Shown: one piece after another, positions 23,907-31,674 of the stretch
Position numbering within the stretch: the stretch's first letter is position 1
How the letters are laid out: each line of letters starts with the position of its first letter
NCBI RefSeq assembly: GCF_001556865.1
Contig: NZ_LSJY01000201.1
Span: forward strand, 1-35,438
DNA: 35,438 nt
Source of the DNA: Sphingobium sp. CCH11-B1
GTDB lineage: Bacteria > Pseudomonadota > Alphaproteobacteria > Sphingomonadales > Sphingomonadaceae
Direction: 5' to 3'
Notes under the pieces: generated by a model
What the model was told of the DNA's origin: nothing
The model's input: only the letters and a program-made list of their open reading frames with translations
The model's database searches: none
Made by a program: the position numbers and the translations under genes

Positions 23907-26503
23907 TGGACCAAGCCATCCGCACCACCTGCGCCTATTGCGGCGTCGGCTGCGGCATTTCCGCGACGCCGACCGGCCCGCGCTCGGCCCTCATAAAGGG
24001 CGACGAGGCGCATCCCGCCAATGCCGGCCGCCTTTGCTCGAAGGGTACGCATCTGGGCGAGACGATTGGCCTAACCGGTCGCCTCCTCCACCCGATGATC
24101 GGCAGCAAGCGTGCGAGTTGGGACAAGGCGGTTGACCTCGTCGCGCGGAAATTCCGCGACACGATCGACCGCCACGGCCCCGACAGCGTCGCCTTCTACG
24201 TTTCGGGTCAATTGCTGACCGAGGATTACTATGTCGCCAACAAGCTGATGAAAGGCTTCATCGGCTCGGCCAACATCGACACCAACAGCCGCCTCTGCAT
24301 GTCGAGCGCGGTCGCCGGTCACAATCGCGCCTTTGGCGAAGACATTGTGCCGGCCAGCTATCAGGATCTTGACGAAGCCGACCTGATCGTCCTTGTCGGC
24401 TCCAACACTGCTTGGTGTCACCCGATCATCTATCAGCGCATCCAGGCCGCCCGCGCCGCGCGCGGCACGAAACTGGTGGTCATCGACCCTCGCCGCACCG
24501 AGACCTGCGAAGGCGCGGACCTGCATCTGGCGCTCAAGCCCGGCACCGACGTCGCCCTGATGAACGGCTTGCTCGCTTGGGCAGCGGCGGAAGGCATCGC
24601 GTCATCCGATCATCTGACGGTGCCGGACGGCTTCTGGGACCATATCCGCGCCGACCATGATCTCTGGACCACGGCCAGGACCTGCGACCTGCCGCCCGCG
24701 CAATTGGAGCAATTCTTCCGCCTGTTCGCCGCCACGCCCCGCACCGTCACCCTGTTCAGCCAGGGCATCAACCAATCGATCCGCGGCACTGATCAGGTGA
24801 ATGCGATCCTCAACGTCCACCTTGCCACCGGCCGCATCGGCAAGCCGGGCGCGGCGCCCTTCTCGATCACCGGCCAGCCCAATGCCATGGGGGGGCGCGA
24901 AGTCGGGGGCTTGGCCTCCACGCTCGCCGCTCACATGGATTTCGCGCCTGAGAATGTCGCGCGCATTGGCCGTTTCTGGGCAGCGCCCAATATGGCAACG
25001 AAGCCTGGCCTCAAGGCTGTCGATCTGTTCCGCGCGATCAATGAAGGGCGGATCAAGGCGCTCTGGATCATGGCGACCAACCCTGCCGTCTCCATGCCCG
25101 ACGCCGGCCGTGTGCGCGAAGCGCTGGCCTCGGTTCCCTTCCTTGTCGTGTCGGACATCATGGCTGCCACCGACAGCAGCCCCCACGCCCATGTCCGCCT
25201 GCCCGCCGCCGGCTGGGGGGAAAAGGACGGCACCGTCACCAACAGCGATCGCACGATCAGCCGCCAGCGCCCCTTTCTCGCTCTGCCCGGCGAGGCGAAA
25301 CCCGACTGGTGGATTGTTACGCAGGTCGCGCGCCGAATGGGCTGGCGAAACGCCTTCGCCTATGACCGGCCCGCCGACATCTGGCGCGAGCATGCGCGCC
25401 TCACCGCCTATCAGAATGATGGGCAGCGGCTGCTGAACCTGCGCGCCCATGCGACCATCGGCAACGACGCCTATGAGGCGATGGAGCCGTTCCGCTGGGG
25501 CGGCACGCCCTTTACCGATGGACGCTTCCCGACCCCGGATGGCAAGGCGCGGCTGGTGTTGACCAGGCAGATGGACATTCAGCCACCGCTGCGCGACTGG
25601 CCGCTGACGCTCAACACCGGCCGCTACCGCGACCAATGGCATACGATGACCCGCACTGGCCTCTCGCCCAGGCTCGCGCGCCATCGCGAGGAGCCGCTGG
25701 TGGAGGTGCACCCCGGCGACGCGCAGGCGCTGGACCTTGCCGAAGGCGATCTTGCCCGCGTCACGACGGCCCAGGGCGACAGCCTGTTCCGGGTTGCCTT
25801 GACCGAAGGCCAGCGGCCTGGTGAAATCTTTACCCCGATCCATTGGACCGATCAGGTTTCGACCGGAGGGCGCACCGGCCTCCTGCCCCGGCCGCTGGTC
25901 GATCCCCATTCGGGCCAGCCCGGCTTCAAGTCCACGCCCGCCCGTCTCGCCAAAGTGGCGGCCGAATGGAAGGGCTTTCTCATCCTGCGAGGGTCGGAGC
26001 CGGTGATGCTGCCCGGTCTCTGGGCCACGCGGGTCACGGTTCCCGGCGGGGCGCTCTACGAGATTGCCGGAAATGGCAATCCCGCGCGCCTCGACGTCTG
26101 CCTGCCCAAAGGCGACCGAGTCGAGGCGGTCGATCCCGCGCGCGGCACTTGCCGCATCGCGATCCTGCGCGAAGACCGGCTCGCCGCCGTCCTCTTCGTC
26201 ACCCGGACCGGCCTCCTGCCTTCGCGCGACTGGCTGATCGGGCAATTGGAGGCCGAAGGCGTGACCGCCGCCGTCCTTGCCGCGCGCGGCCCCGGCAACC
26301 AGCCGGAAAAGGGCGCGACCATCTGCGTGTGCTTCGACATCGGTCTCAATCAGATCGTCGCCGCGATCCGCGACCAGAGCCTGGTGGACGTGCCCGCCAT
26401 CGGCCAGGCGATCGGCGCGGGAACCAATTGCGGGTCCTGCCGCCCCGCGCTTGCCAATATCCTCACCCAGACCATGCAGGAGACGCTCCATGCCGCAGAA
26501 TGA
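23906..26503 (+). CDS. nasA: Assimilatory nitrate reductase, molybdopterin catalytic subunit
   Basis: This 865-residue cytoplasmic enzyme reduces nitrate to nitrite. An N-terminal [4Fe-4S] motif C9-x2-C12-x3-C16-x27-C44 is followed by the bis-MGD binding region, for example TNSRLCMSSAVAGH, VLVGSNTAWCHP and KLVVIDPRRTETCEGAD. A molydopterin dinucleotide binding domain includes LTLNTGRYRDQWHTMTRTG. The C-terminus carries an extra BFD-like [2Fe-2S] domain with C807/C809 and C842/C845, as in NasA/NasC proteins that receive electrons directly from a redox partner. No separate NasB-type reductase gene is seen in the cluster. The start shares a base with the nirD stop, and the end overlaps cobA by 14 bases. 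Confidence 0.95.
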   Translation: MDQAIRTTCAYCGVGCGISATPTGPRSALIKGDEAHPANAGRLCSKGTHLGETIGLTGRLLHPMIGSKRASWDKAVDLVARKFRDTIDRHGPDSVAFYVSGQLLTEDYYVANKLMKGFIGSANIDTNSRLCMSSAVAGHNRAFGEDIVPASYQDLDEADLIVLVGSNTAWCHPIIYQRIQAARAARGTKLVVIDPRRTETCEGADLHLALKPGTDVALMNGLLAWAAAEGIASSDHLTVPDGFWDHIRADHDLWTTARTCDLPPAQLEQFFRLFAATPRTVTLFSQGINQSIRGTDQVNAILNVHLATGRIGKPGAAPFSITGQPNAMGGREVGGLASTLAAHMDFAPENVARIGRFWAAPNMATKPGLKAVDLFRAINEGRIKALWIMATNPAVSMPDAGRVREALASVPFLVVSDIMAATDSSPHAHVRLPAAGWGEKDGTVTNSDRTISRQRPFLALPGEAKPDWWIVTQVARRMGWRNAFAYDRPADIWREHARLTAYQNDGQRLLNLRAHATIGNDAYEAMEPFRWGGTPFTDGRFPTPDGKARLVLTRQMDIQPPLRDWPLTLNTGRYRDQWHTMTRTGLSPRLARHREEPLVEVHPGDAQALDLAEGDLARVTTAQGDSLFRVALTEGQRPGEIFTPIHWTDQVSTGGRTGLLPRPLVDPHSGQPGFKSTPARLAKVAAEWKGFLILRGSEPVMLPGLWATRVTVPGGALYEIAGNGNPARLDVCLPKGDRVEAVDPARGTCRIAILREDRLAAVLFVTRTGLLPSRDWLIGQLEAEGVTAAVLAARGPGNQPEKGATICVCFDIGLNQIVAAIRDQSLVDVPAIGQAIGAGTNCGSCRPALANILTQTMQETLHAAE

Positions 26504-27269
26504 CCTGATCGCGCCCGGCGAGGTCTGGCTGGTGGGCGCAGGTCCGGGCGATCCCGACCTCCTGACCCGCAAGGCCGAAAATCTGATCGCCGCCGCTGAC
26601 ATCATCTTTTACGACGCGCTGGTGGGGCCGGGTGTGCTCGATCTTATCCCGCCCGGCATCGAGTGTATCAGCGTCGGCAAGCGATCGGGCCGCCACAGCA
26701 AGGCGCAGGGCAGCATCAACGACCTTCTGCTCGCGGCGGCGAAGGCAGGGCGGCGCGTCGTCCGTCTGAAGGGCGGCGACCCGTCCATCTTCGGCCGCTC
26801 CGCCGAGGAGATGGCGCATCTGGGACGGGCAGGTGTGGCTGTCCATATCTGCCCCGGCATCACCACGGCCAGCGCGGCGGCTGCCAGCGGCCATATGTCG
26901 CTCACCCTGCGCGGCGTCGCGCGCGGGCTGACCTTGGTGACGGCGCATTTGCGCATTGGTGAGCCGCTCGCGCTTGACTGGGCGGCGCTTGCCGGCAGCA
27001 GCACGCTGGGCATCTATATGGGCCGCTCGGCGGCGAGCGAGATCAGCCGCAATCTGATCTCGGCGGGGCGGCACCCCGATACGCCGGTGATGGTCGCGGT
27101 CAACGTCTCGCTGCCGTCCGAGCGGTTGATAAGGGGCAAGCTCTCTGCGCTTGCCTTTTTGGTGGAGGCGGTCAGCGACAAGGAACCGACTCTGCTGCTG
27201 GTGGGGGAGGCGGTCAGGAATCACGGCCGGGCCGAGGCGGCGAATGATCGCGCACTGCTAAACGCCTGA
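26490..27269 (+). CDS. cobA: Uroporphyrinogen-III C-methyltransferase (SUMT)
   Basis: This 259-residue SAM-dependent enzyme methylates uroporphyrinogen III at C2 and C7 to give precorrin-2, the precursor of siroheme needed by NirB. Motifs are VGAGPGDPDLLT (15-26), VRLKGGDPSIFGR (91-103) and CPGITTASAA (121-130), all typical of CobA/CysG-C. The start ATG 26490 lies inside the end of nasA (14-base overlap) and is preceded by AGGAG; the frame continues open further upstream without meaning. No dehydrogenase/ferrochelatase domain is fused, so precorrin-2 must be completed by an enzyme encoded elsewhere. It closes the nitrite/nitrate operon. Confidence 0.93.
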   Translation: MPQNDLIAPGEVWLVGAGPGDPDLLTRKAENLIAAADIIFYDALVGPGVLDLIPPGIECISVGKRSGRHSKAQGSINDLLLAAAKAGRRVVRLKGGDPSIFGRSAEEMAHLGRAGVAVHICPGITTASAAAASGHMSLTLRGVARGLTLVTAHLRIGEPLALDWAALAGSSTLGIYMGRSAASEISRNLISAGRHPDTPVMVAVNVSLPSERLIRGKLSALAFLVEAVSDKEPTLLLVGEAVRNHGRAEAANDRALLNA

Positions 27270-27556
27270 TGACTGATAAGAAGCGGCTGAAACGATACCG
27301 CCTGCGGACGCTTTTTCCGATGGTCGCTTGGCGTTATTGAGACTGGCCCAAGTTAGCGACCCAACCGAACCGACATACCGGACGCGCGACGGAGATGTTG
27401 GTCGAATTGCGGACGACCGAGGAAAAATCGGGAAGATGGGATGGGATCATCATGTCGCCAAAGGCACTTGCCCTGAAGCGGACAGGAAGATCCCGACCAT
27501 GACGATCATACGGAAGGTCCGGGGCAGCGGTTCGCCGCCTCCTGTCCGGCCCGAGA
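27270..27556. other. Intergenic region at the end of the nitrate cluster
   Basis: The 287 bases between cobA and the convergent hydroxylase gene hold no convincing gene; a short plus-strand frame at 27328-27570 lacks motifs and a ribosome site. Transcription of both neighbours should end here, but I see no clear hairpin followed by T residues. Confidence 0.4.
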
Positions 27557-28360
27557 TCATTTCATCCTGACAATGGCGGTCCAGCGATCCCGCCAGCTCG
27601 TCGCGCGCGCGACATCGGTCGCGATGCTCGCCCATTCGCGCAGCGCCAGCTTTACGGGATTGCCTTCGCGTGCCTTGCCGATCAGACCATAGCGCTTCTC
27701 CACGTCGCTCTCCGGCGCGATCGTACCGAACAGGCGGTCCCAGATGATCAGCATGCCGCCATAATTGCGGTCGAGGAACTCCGGGTTGCTGGCATGGTGC
27801 GCGCGGTGATGGTGCGGCGTATTGAAGATCCATTCCAACGGCCCGAGGCGCGGGATGGCCTCGCTGTGCAAGAAGAACTGGAAGTTCAGGTTTACCGCAA
27901 GCAGAACGGCCACGATGCGCGGATCGACGCCCAATGCAATGACCGGCAGGTAGAACAGCCAGCCCAGCGACAGCGTGTTTGTCCAGCCCAGCCGCAGCGA
28001 GGACAGGAAAGTCAGCTGTTCGGCGCTGTGATGCACGCTGTGGCTGGCCCACATCCAGCGGATTTCATGGCTCGCGCGGTGAAACCAGTAATAGGCGAAC
28101 TCGACTGCGAAGAAACCGATCGCCCAGCTTTGCCATTGCGCTGCCGGAAAGCGATGCGGAACATAAGCCCAGACCGTACTGAAGGCGGCTGCCAGCACTA
28201 CGGCATGCAGCGCGCCCGCGACGAGATTGCCCGCCACCAGCCCGGCAGTGGTCAGCGCCGCGCGCCCATCATAACCGCGCCCGGAGCGGAGCCGCCAGAC
28301 CAGTTCGGCCAGTATGGCGACTGTCGCGATGCTCAGAAACAGGGGGGAATGATGCGCCAT
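27557..28360 (-). CDS. Sterol desaturase / fatty acid hydroxylase family membrane protein
   Basis: This 267-residue integral membrane di-iron enzyme has the three histidine clusters of the superfamily: HRASH (94-98), HSVHH (107-111) and HHHRAHH (183-189). Several hydrophobic helices surround them, notably at 8-22, 40-62, 80-92 and 130-165. Such proteins hydroxylate or desaturate lipids or carotenoids using oxygen; the exact substrate cannot be told. The ATG at 28360 has a GGCGGA-like site and starts two bases after the stop of the EF-hand gene, so the two are one transcription unit. Confidence 0.85.
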   Translation of the reverse strand: MAHHSPLFLSIATVAILAELVWRLRSGRGYDGRAALTTAGLVAGNLVAGALHAVVLAAAFSTVWAYVPHRFPAAQWQSWAIGFFAVEFAYYWFHRASHEIRWMWASHSVHHSAEQLTFLSSLRLGWTNTLSLGWLFYLPVIALGVDPRIVAVLLAVNLNFQFFLHSEAIPRLGPLEWIFNTPHHHRAHHASNPEFLDRNYGGMLIIWDRLFGTIAPESDVEKRYGLIGKAREGNPVKLALREWASIATDVARATSWRDRWTAIVRMK

Positions 28361-28362
28361 GG

Positions 28363-28824
28363 CTATTTCCGCCTTGCGGCCATCGCCGCCTGCATCCGGT
28401 CCCGTGCCGCGTCGAACTCGGCCCTTGTGACCTCGCCATCGCCATTGGCGTCGGCAAGCATGAACATGCGGGGCGGCGAGGATCCCATTTCCTCGCGCGT
28501 GACGACACCGTCGCCATTGGCGTCGCTCTGGCCGATCATCCCGGTCAACTTCGCATAAGCGTCGGGCCGCAGTTTCGCGAGCCGTGGAAAATCGGTTGGG
28601 CTGACGACGCCGTCACTGTTGCGGTCGAGCTGGCCGAACTGGCTCTGGCGAAAGGCAGAGAACTCTGCACTGGTGACGCGACCGTCGCGATTGGTATCGG
28701 CCTTGTCGAACCATTGCAGGGGGTTGCCGCCGCCCATGCGGCCCATCTGCGCGGCGACCGGGCTCGCGCCCAGTGCCAGGGTGCCGATCTGGCAACCGAT
28801 GAGGAGAAGGGAGAAGGTCTTCAT
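28363..28824 (-). CDS. Secreted EF-hand calcium-binding protein
   Basis: This 153-residue protein has an N-terminal signal sequence (MKTFSLLLIGCQIGTLALG, probable cleavage after PVAA near residue 26). An LIGC sequence at 8-11 resembles a lipobox but lies very close to the start. Four EF-hand loops follow: DTNRDGRVTSAEF, DRNSDGVVSPTDF, DANGDGVVTREEM and DANGDGEVTRAEF, each with the acidic ligand pattern. It should bind calcium in the periplasm or outside the cell. ATG 28824 is chosen because it begins the signal peptide and has GGAAAG upstream; an earlier in-frame start at 28851 does not. It may be a calcium sensor or buffer for the neighbouring membrane hydroxylase, but that is speculative. 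Confidence 0.82.
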   Translation of the reverse strand: MKTFSLLLIGCQIGTLALGASPVAAQMGRMGGGNPLQWFDKADTNRDGRVTSAEFSAFRQSQFGQLDRNSDGVVSPTDFPRLAKLRPDAYAKLTGMIGQSDANGDGVVTREEMGSSPPRMFMLADANGDGEVTRAEFDAARDRMQAAMAARRK

Positions 28825-28847
28825 GATGCTGCTTTCCAGGGAGGGGG

Positions 28848-28892
28848 GCACGCCGGGCCGTTTGGGGGTCAGGAGGAGCCGACCCGGCGTGC
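28848..28892 (-). promoter_or_regulatory. Intercistronic inverted repeat
   Basis: GCACGCCGGG (28848-28857) and CCCGGCGTGC (28883-28892) can pair over 10 bp with a 25-base loop. On the minus strand it follows the stop of the small secreted protein gene by 11 bases and precedes the EF-hand gene. No T-run is present. It may be a partial terminator or a message-stabilising element. Confidence 0.4.
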
Positions 28893-28903
28893 GGTGCGCG
28901 GGA

Positions 28904-29305
28904 TCAGTAGGGGCTGGTTTCCCGCGTCACGGTGCCGGTGGAGCCATCGGGGCGGGTGCGCGTCGTCACCGCGCTGACGCTGCCGTCGTCGTTGCGCACC
29001 GCGCTGGTCGAGCGGCCCCAACTGGTGCCGTTGTTGGTGGTGTGGCTGGCGCCGCCTTGATAGCTGCCATTGCCCCAGTTCGCGCTGCGGCTGGAGGAGA
29101 CGCCGCGACCGCTGTTGGTCTGGATGCCGTGATTGACCGATGTCGAACCCGGTTGGCGGGTCACGGCGCGCGAGCGGTTATAGCCGTGGCCGTAGGCGCC
29201 TTGCGCGCTAACGCTCCGGCTGCGCGTCTGCGCCTCGGCGGCGGTGGCGGCAATGCTGCCGGCCAGGATCAGGCCAAGGGCGGCCGCGGTCAGAAAGGTC
29301 TTCAT
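28904..29305 (-). CDS. Small secreted Ser/Thr/Gly/Asn-rich protein of unknown function
   Basis: A 133-residue product starts with a clear signal peptide (MKTFLTAAALGLILAG, then AATAAEAQ, cleavage near residue 26). The mature part is low in hydrophobic residues and rich in Ser, Arg, Gly, Asn and Thr. It ends with DGSVSAVTTRTRPDGSTGTV, where a D-G-S core recurs. I do not recognise a family. The ATG at 29305 has a good AAGGAGA site six bases upstream. It is divergent from the response regulator gene, with 146 bases between the two starts, and is the first gene of the minus-strand trio. It could be a target of the adjacent two-component system, by position only. Confidence 0.75.
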   Translation of the reverse strand: MKTFLTAAALGLILAGSIAATAAEAQTRSRSVSAQGAYGHGYNRSRAVTRQPGSTSVNHGIQTNSGRGVSSSRSANWGNGSYQGGASHTTNNGTSWGRSTSAVRNDDGSVSAVTTRTRPDGSTGTVTRETSPY

Positions 29306-29451
29306 GTTTCGTCTCCTTGCATGAGTGGGATCATGTCCCGCTGGAGACGGGTTTGCCGGTGCGTGGTAACGGTTGGACGAACCGTCGGAATCATAGGGTG
29401 ACAAAATGTAACAGCGCTTGCGGCCACGAGGCGCGATGGCATTCTGCGGAG

Positions 29452-30177
29452 ATGGAAGACCCGAACCGCGCGCATGTTGCCATCGTCGAGGATGACGATG
29501 AAATTCGCGATCTCGTTTGCAGCCTTCTGATGCGTGAGGGCCTGCACGCTCATCCTTGCCGCACGACGTCCGAGTTCGACGCGCTGGTGCAACGCCAGCC
29601 GATCAACATGGCGCTGGTCGATATCATGCTGCCGGGAGAGGACGGCCTGTCGCTTTGTCGTCGTGTCCGTGCGGCCGGACAGCTTCCCCTGATGATCCTA
29701 TCCGCGCGCAGCGATGACGTGGACCGTATCGTGGGGCTTGAGATCGGCGCCGACGATTACCTGCCCAAGCCCTTCAACCCGCGTGAACTGCTGGCCCGTG
29801 TGCGGGCGCTGCTGCGTCGTTCGCAGGCGAGTGAAACGACGATACAGCCGCCCGGCCTGCGTCGCTATGCGTTCGAAGGCTGGCTCTGGGATGTCGATGC
29901 TCGCAGCCTGATCCCGCCGGACGGTTCCACGCTGGACCTTACCGGGGGCGAGCATGACCTGCTGCTGTGTCTGATCGAGCGCCCGCAGCGCGTGCTGTCG
30001 CGCGAGCAGTTGTTGGACTGGACACGCGGGCGGGAAGCCGCTCCCTTCGATCGCACCATCGACGTACAACTGGGGCGGGTTCGTCGCAAGCTCGCCAGGG
30101 TGCCAGGCGGGGATGCCCTGATCAAGACCGTGCGTGGTGGCGGCTATGTGTTCGTCGCTGCCGTGCGCAAGGTTTGA
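29452..30177 (+). CDS. OmpR-family response regulator
   Basis: This is a 241-residue transcription factor. The receiver domain (about 8-120) has acidic residues EDDDE at 13-17, the phospho-acceptor D57 in ALVDIMLPGEDG and the conserved Lys in YLPKPFNPREL. The C-terminal winged-helix domain (about 140-235) contains LDLTGGEHDLLLCLIERP, SREQLLDW and VRRKL followed by IKTVRGGGYVF, all typical of OmpR/PhoB DNA-binding domains. The ATG at 29452 is the chosen start; a GCGGAG lies immediately before it, so spacing is tight. The kinase gene follows after four bases. Targets are unknown; the divergent secreted-protein genes are candidates. Confidence 0.92.
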   Translation: MEDPNRAHVAIVEDDDEIRDLVCSLLMREGLHAHPCRTTSEFDALVQRQPINMALVDIMLPGEDGLSLCRRVRAAGQLPLMILSARSDDVDRIVGLEIGADDYLPKPFNPRELLARVRALLRRSQASETTIQPPGLRRYAFEGWLWDVDARSLIPPDGSTLDLTGGEHDLLLCLIERPQRVLSREQLLDWTRGREAAPFDRTIDVQLGRVRRKLARVPGGDALIKTVRGGGYVFVAAVRKV

Positions 30178-30181
30178 GCCG

Positions 30182-31522
30182 GTGGGCACGACGCTGTCAT
30201 TCCGCATCGGCATGGTCATGCTGGTCGGCTTCATCCTGATGCAGCTTCTGCTGCTGCTCGTCTGGCAGACGCCGGGCCGGGGCGGTCCCGACGCGAACTA
30301 CGGCCTGCCCGCGCCCACTACGCTCGCCCGCATGGTCGATGCGATGGAGCGGGCTGGACCTGCCGGGGCAGCTGAACTCGCCGACAGCTATGACGGTTCG
30401 CTCTTCACCGTGACGATCGGACGCACGCCACCCAATGATTTTCGCGAAGTGCCGACAGCTCTATCTGAACTTGCCAGCCGCTACCGCCACGCTCTTTCCG
30501 ATCACAATGTGGTCGTGGACGGCGGGCCGGGAGTGTTCGGCGCATGGATGGGTGATCGGGCGAGGCCGATACGGTTCCTCGTCCCCATCCGCCTGACGAT
30601 CTGGATGCGCGACGGGCGCGTGCTGATACTGACCGGGCGGCCATCGCGCGCGCTCAGCGCCTATCTCGCGCGGCGTAGTCTGCTGGGCGCCATCAGTGGC
30701 GCGCTGCTCCTGCTGATGCTCTGGATCGCACTGCGCCAGACCACCCGACCGCTGCGCCGCCTGACCCAGGCGACCCAGGCGTTGGGACACGATCTGCGCG
30801 CGCCCGATGCGATCGTGGAGGGCAGCCGCGAAACGCGTGCGCTGGCGCAGGCCTTCAACGTTATGAAGGCGCGGATCGTCTCGCTGATGGATGAGCGGAC
30901 CTTCATCCTCGCCGGTATAGCGCACGATATGCGAACCTATCTGACCCGGCTGCGCCTGCGCGCGGAGTTCATTGCCGACGATGGCCAGCGTGCCCGCGCA
31001 GAACGTGACCTGGACCAGATGTCCGCGCTCCTCGACGACAACCTTCTGTTCGCCAGCATCGATCGTCACAACGTGACGCCGATGCAACGGGTCGACCTGT
31101 CGGCCTTGACCCGCGCTTTGGTCGAGACGCGGTTCGAGGCGGATCGCATCGAGCTGTCTGCCCGCGAGCCCGCACTGATCGAAGCGGACGCGGCCGGGCT
31201 GGAGCGGATATTCGGCAATTTGGTCGACAACGGCTTTCGCCACGCCGATCGCATGCGAATAGCCGTCCGGCACGATGGACGCACCATCGTCTGGCAGTTT
31301 GAGGACAATGGCCCGGGTGTGGAGCCTGCAGACTTGGCCCAGCTCGGTCTGGCCTATCGTCGGCTGGATCCTTCGCGTAATTCAAAGGCGGGAGGGGCTG
31401 GCCTTGGCCTCGCCATCGTGCAGGCGCTGGCAGACCCCATGAGGGCGCAAGTGAAGTTTGGAACTTCGAATGACGGCGGTCTGCGGATCAGCATCGTCTT
31501 TCGTAAGAATGCGACGACATAG
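30182..31522 (+). CDS. Membrane-bound sensor histidine kinase (HAMP, HisKA type)
   Basis: This 446-residue kinase probably starts at GTG 30182, four bases after the regulator stop. The first membrane helix is MVMLVGFILMQLLLLLVW and the second SLLGAISGALLLLMLWIAL (about 166-184). A periplasmic region of about 130 residues lies between them, with a HAMP linker after. The phosphorylated His is H248 in GIAHDMRTYLTRLRLR. The usual Pro of the H-box (HDxRTPL) is Tyr here. The ATP-binding part has N-box NLVDNGFRHA, G1 EDNGPG and G2 GGAGLGLAIV. It pairs with the preceding response regulator; the signal is unknown. Confidence 0.88.
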   Translation: MGTTLSFRIGMVMLVGFILMQLLLLLVWQTPGRGGPDANYGLPAPTTLARMVDAMERAGPAGAAELADSYDGSLFTVTIGRTPPNDFREVPTALSELASRYRHALSDHNVVVDGGPGVFGAWMGDRARPIRFLVPIRLTIWMRDGRVLILTGRPSRALSAYLARRSLLGAISGALLLLMLWIALRQTTRPLRRLTQATQALGHDLRAPDAIVEGSRETRALAQAFNVMKARIVSLMDERTFILAGIAHDMRTYLTRLRLRAEFIADDGQRARAERDLDQMSALLDDNLLFASIDRHNVTPMQRVDLSALTRALVETRFEADRIELSAREPALIEADAAGLERIFGNLVDNGFRHADRMRIAVRHDGRTIVWQFEDNGPGVEPADLAQLGLAYRRLDPSRNSKAGGAGLGLAIVQALADPMRAQVKFGTSNDGGLRISIVFRKNATT

Positions 31523-31674
31523 TCCAAAACTTGATCGGTCGAGCAGCATTTTTCGTCCCTGATCGCGGGAGCCCGCCGGGATCCAGATCGCGCGTGCAGG
31601 CGCTCGTCTTTTTGGAGGTGCGGCGTCACGCGCCGGCGACGATGCACAGGCGCGAGGCGCGACAAACGAGCGGA

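Noticed and set aside
24602..26605. 667-codon minus-strand open frame opposite nasA
   Set aside because: Antisense shadow caused by high GC; nasA on the plus strand has all its cofactor motifs.
28363..28824. EF-hand protein as a lipoprotein because of the LIGC sequence
   Set aside because: The cysteine at position 11 leaves too short a hydrophobic region; an ordinary signal peptide ending near PVAA is more likely.
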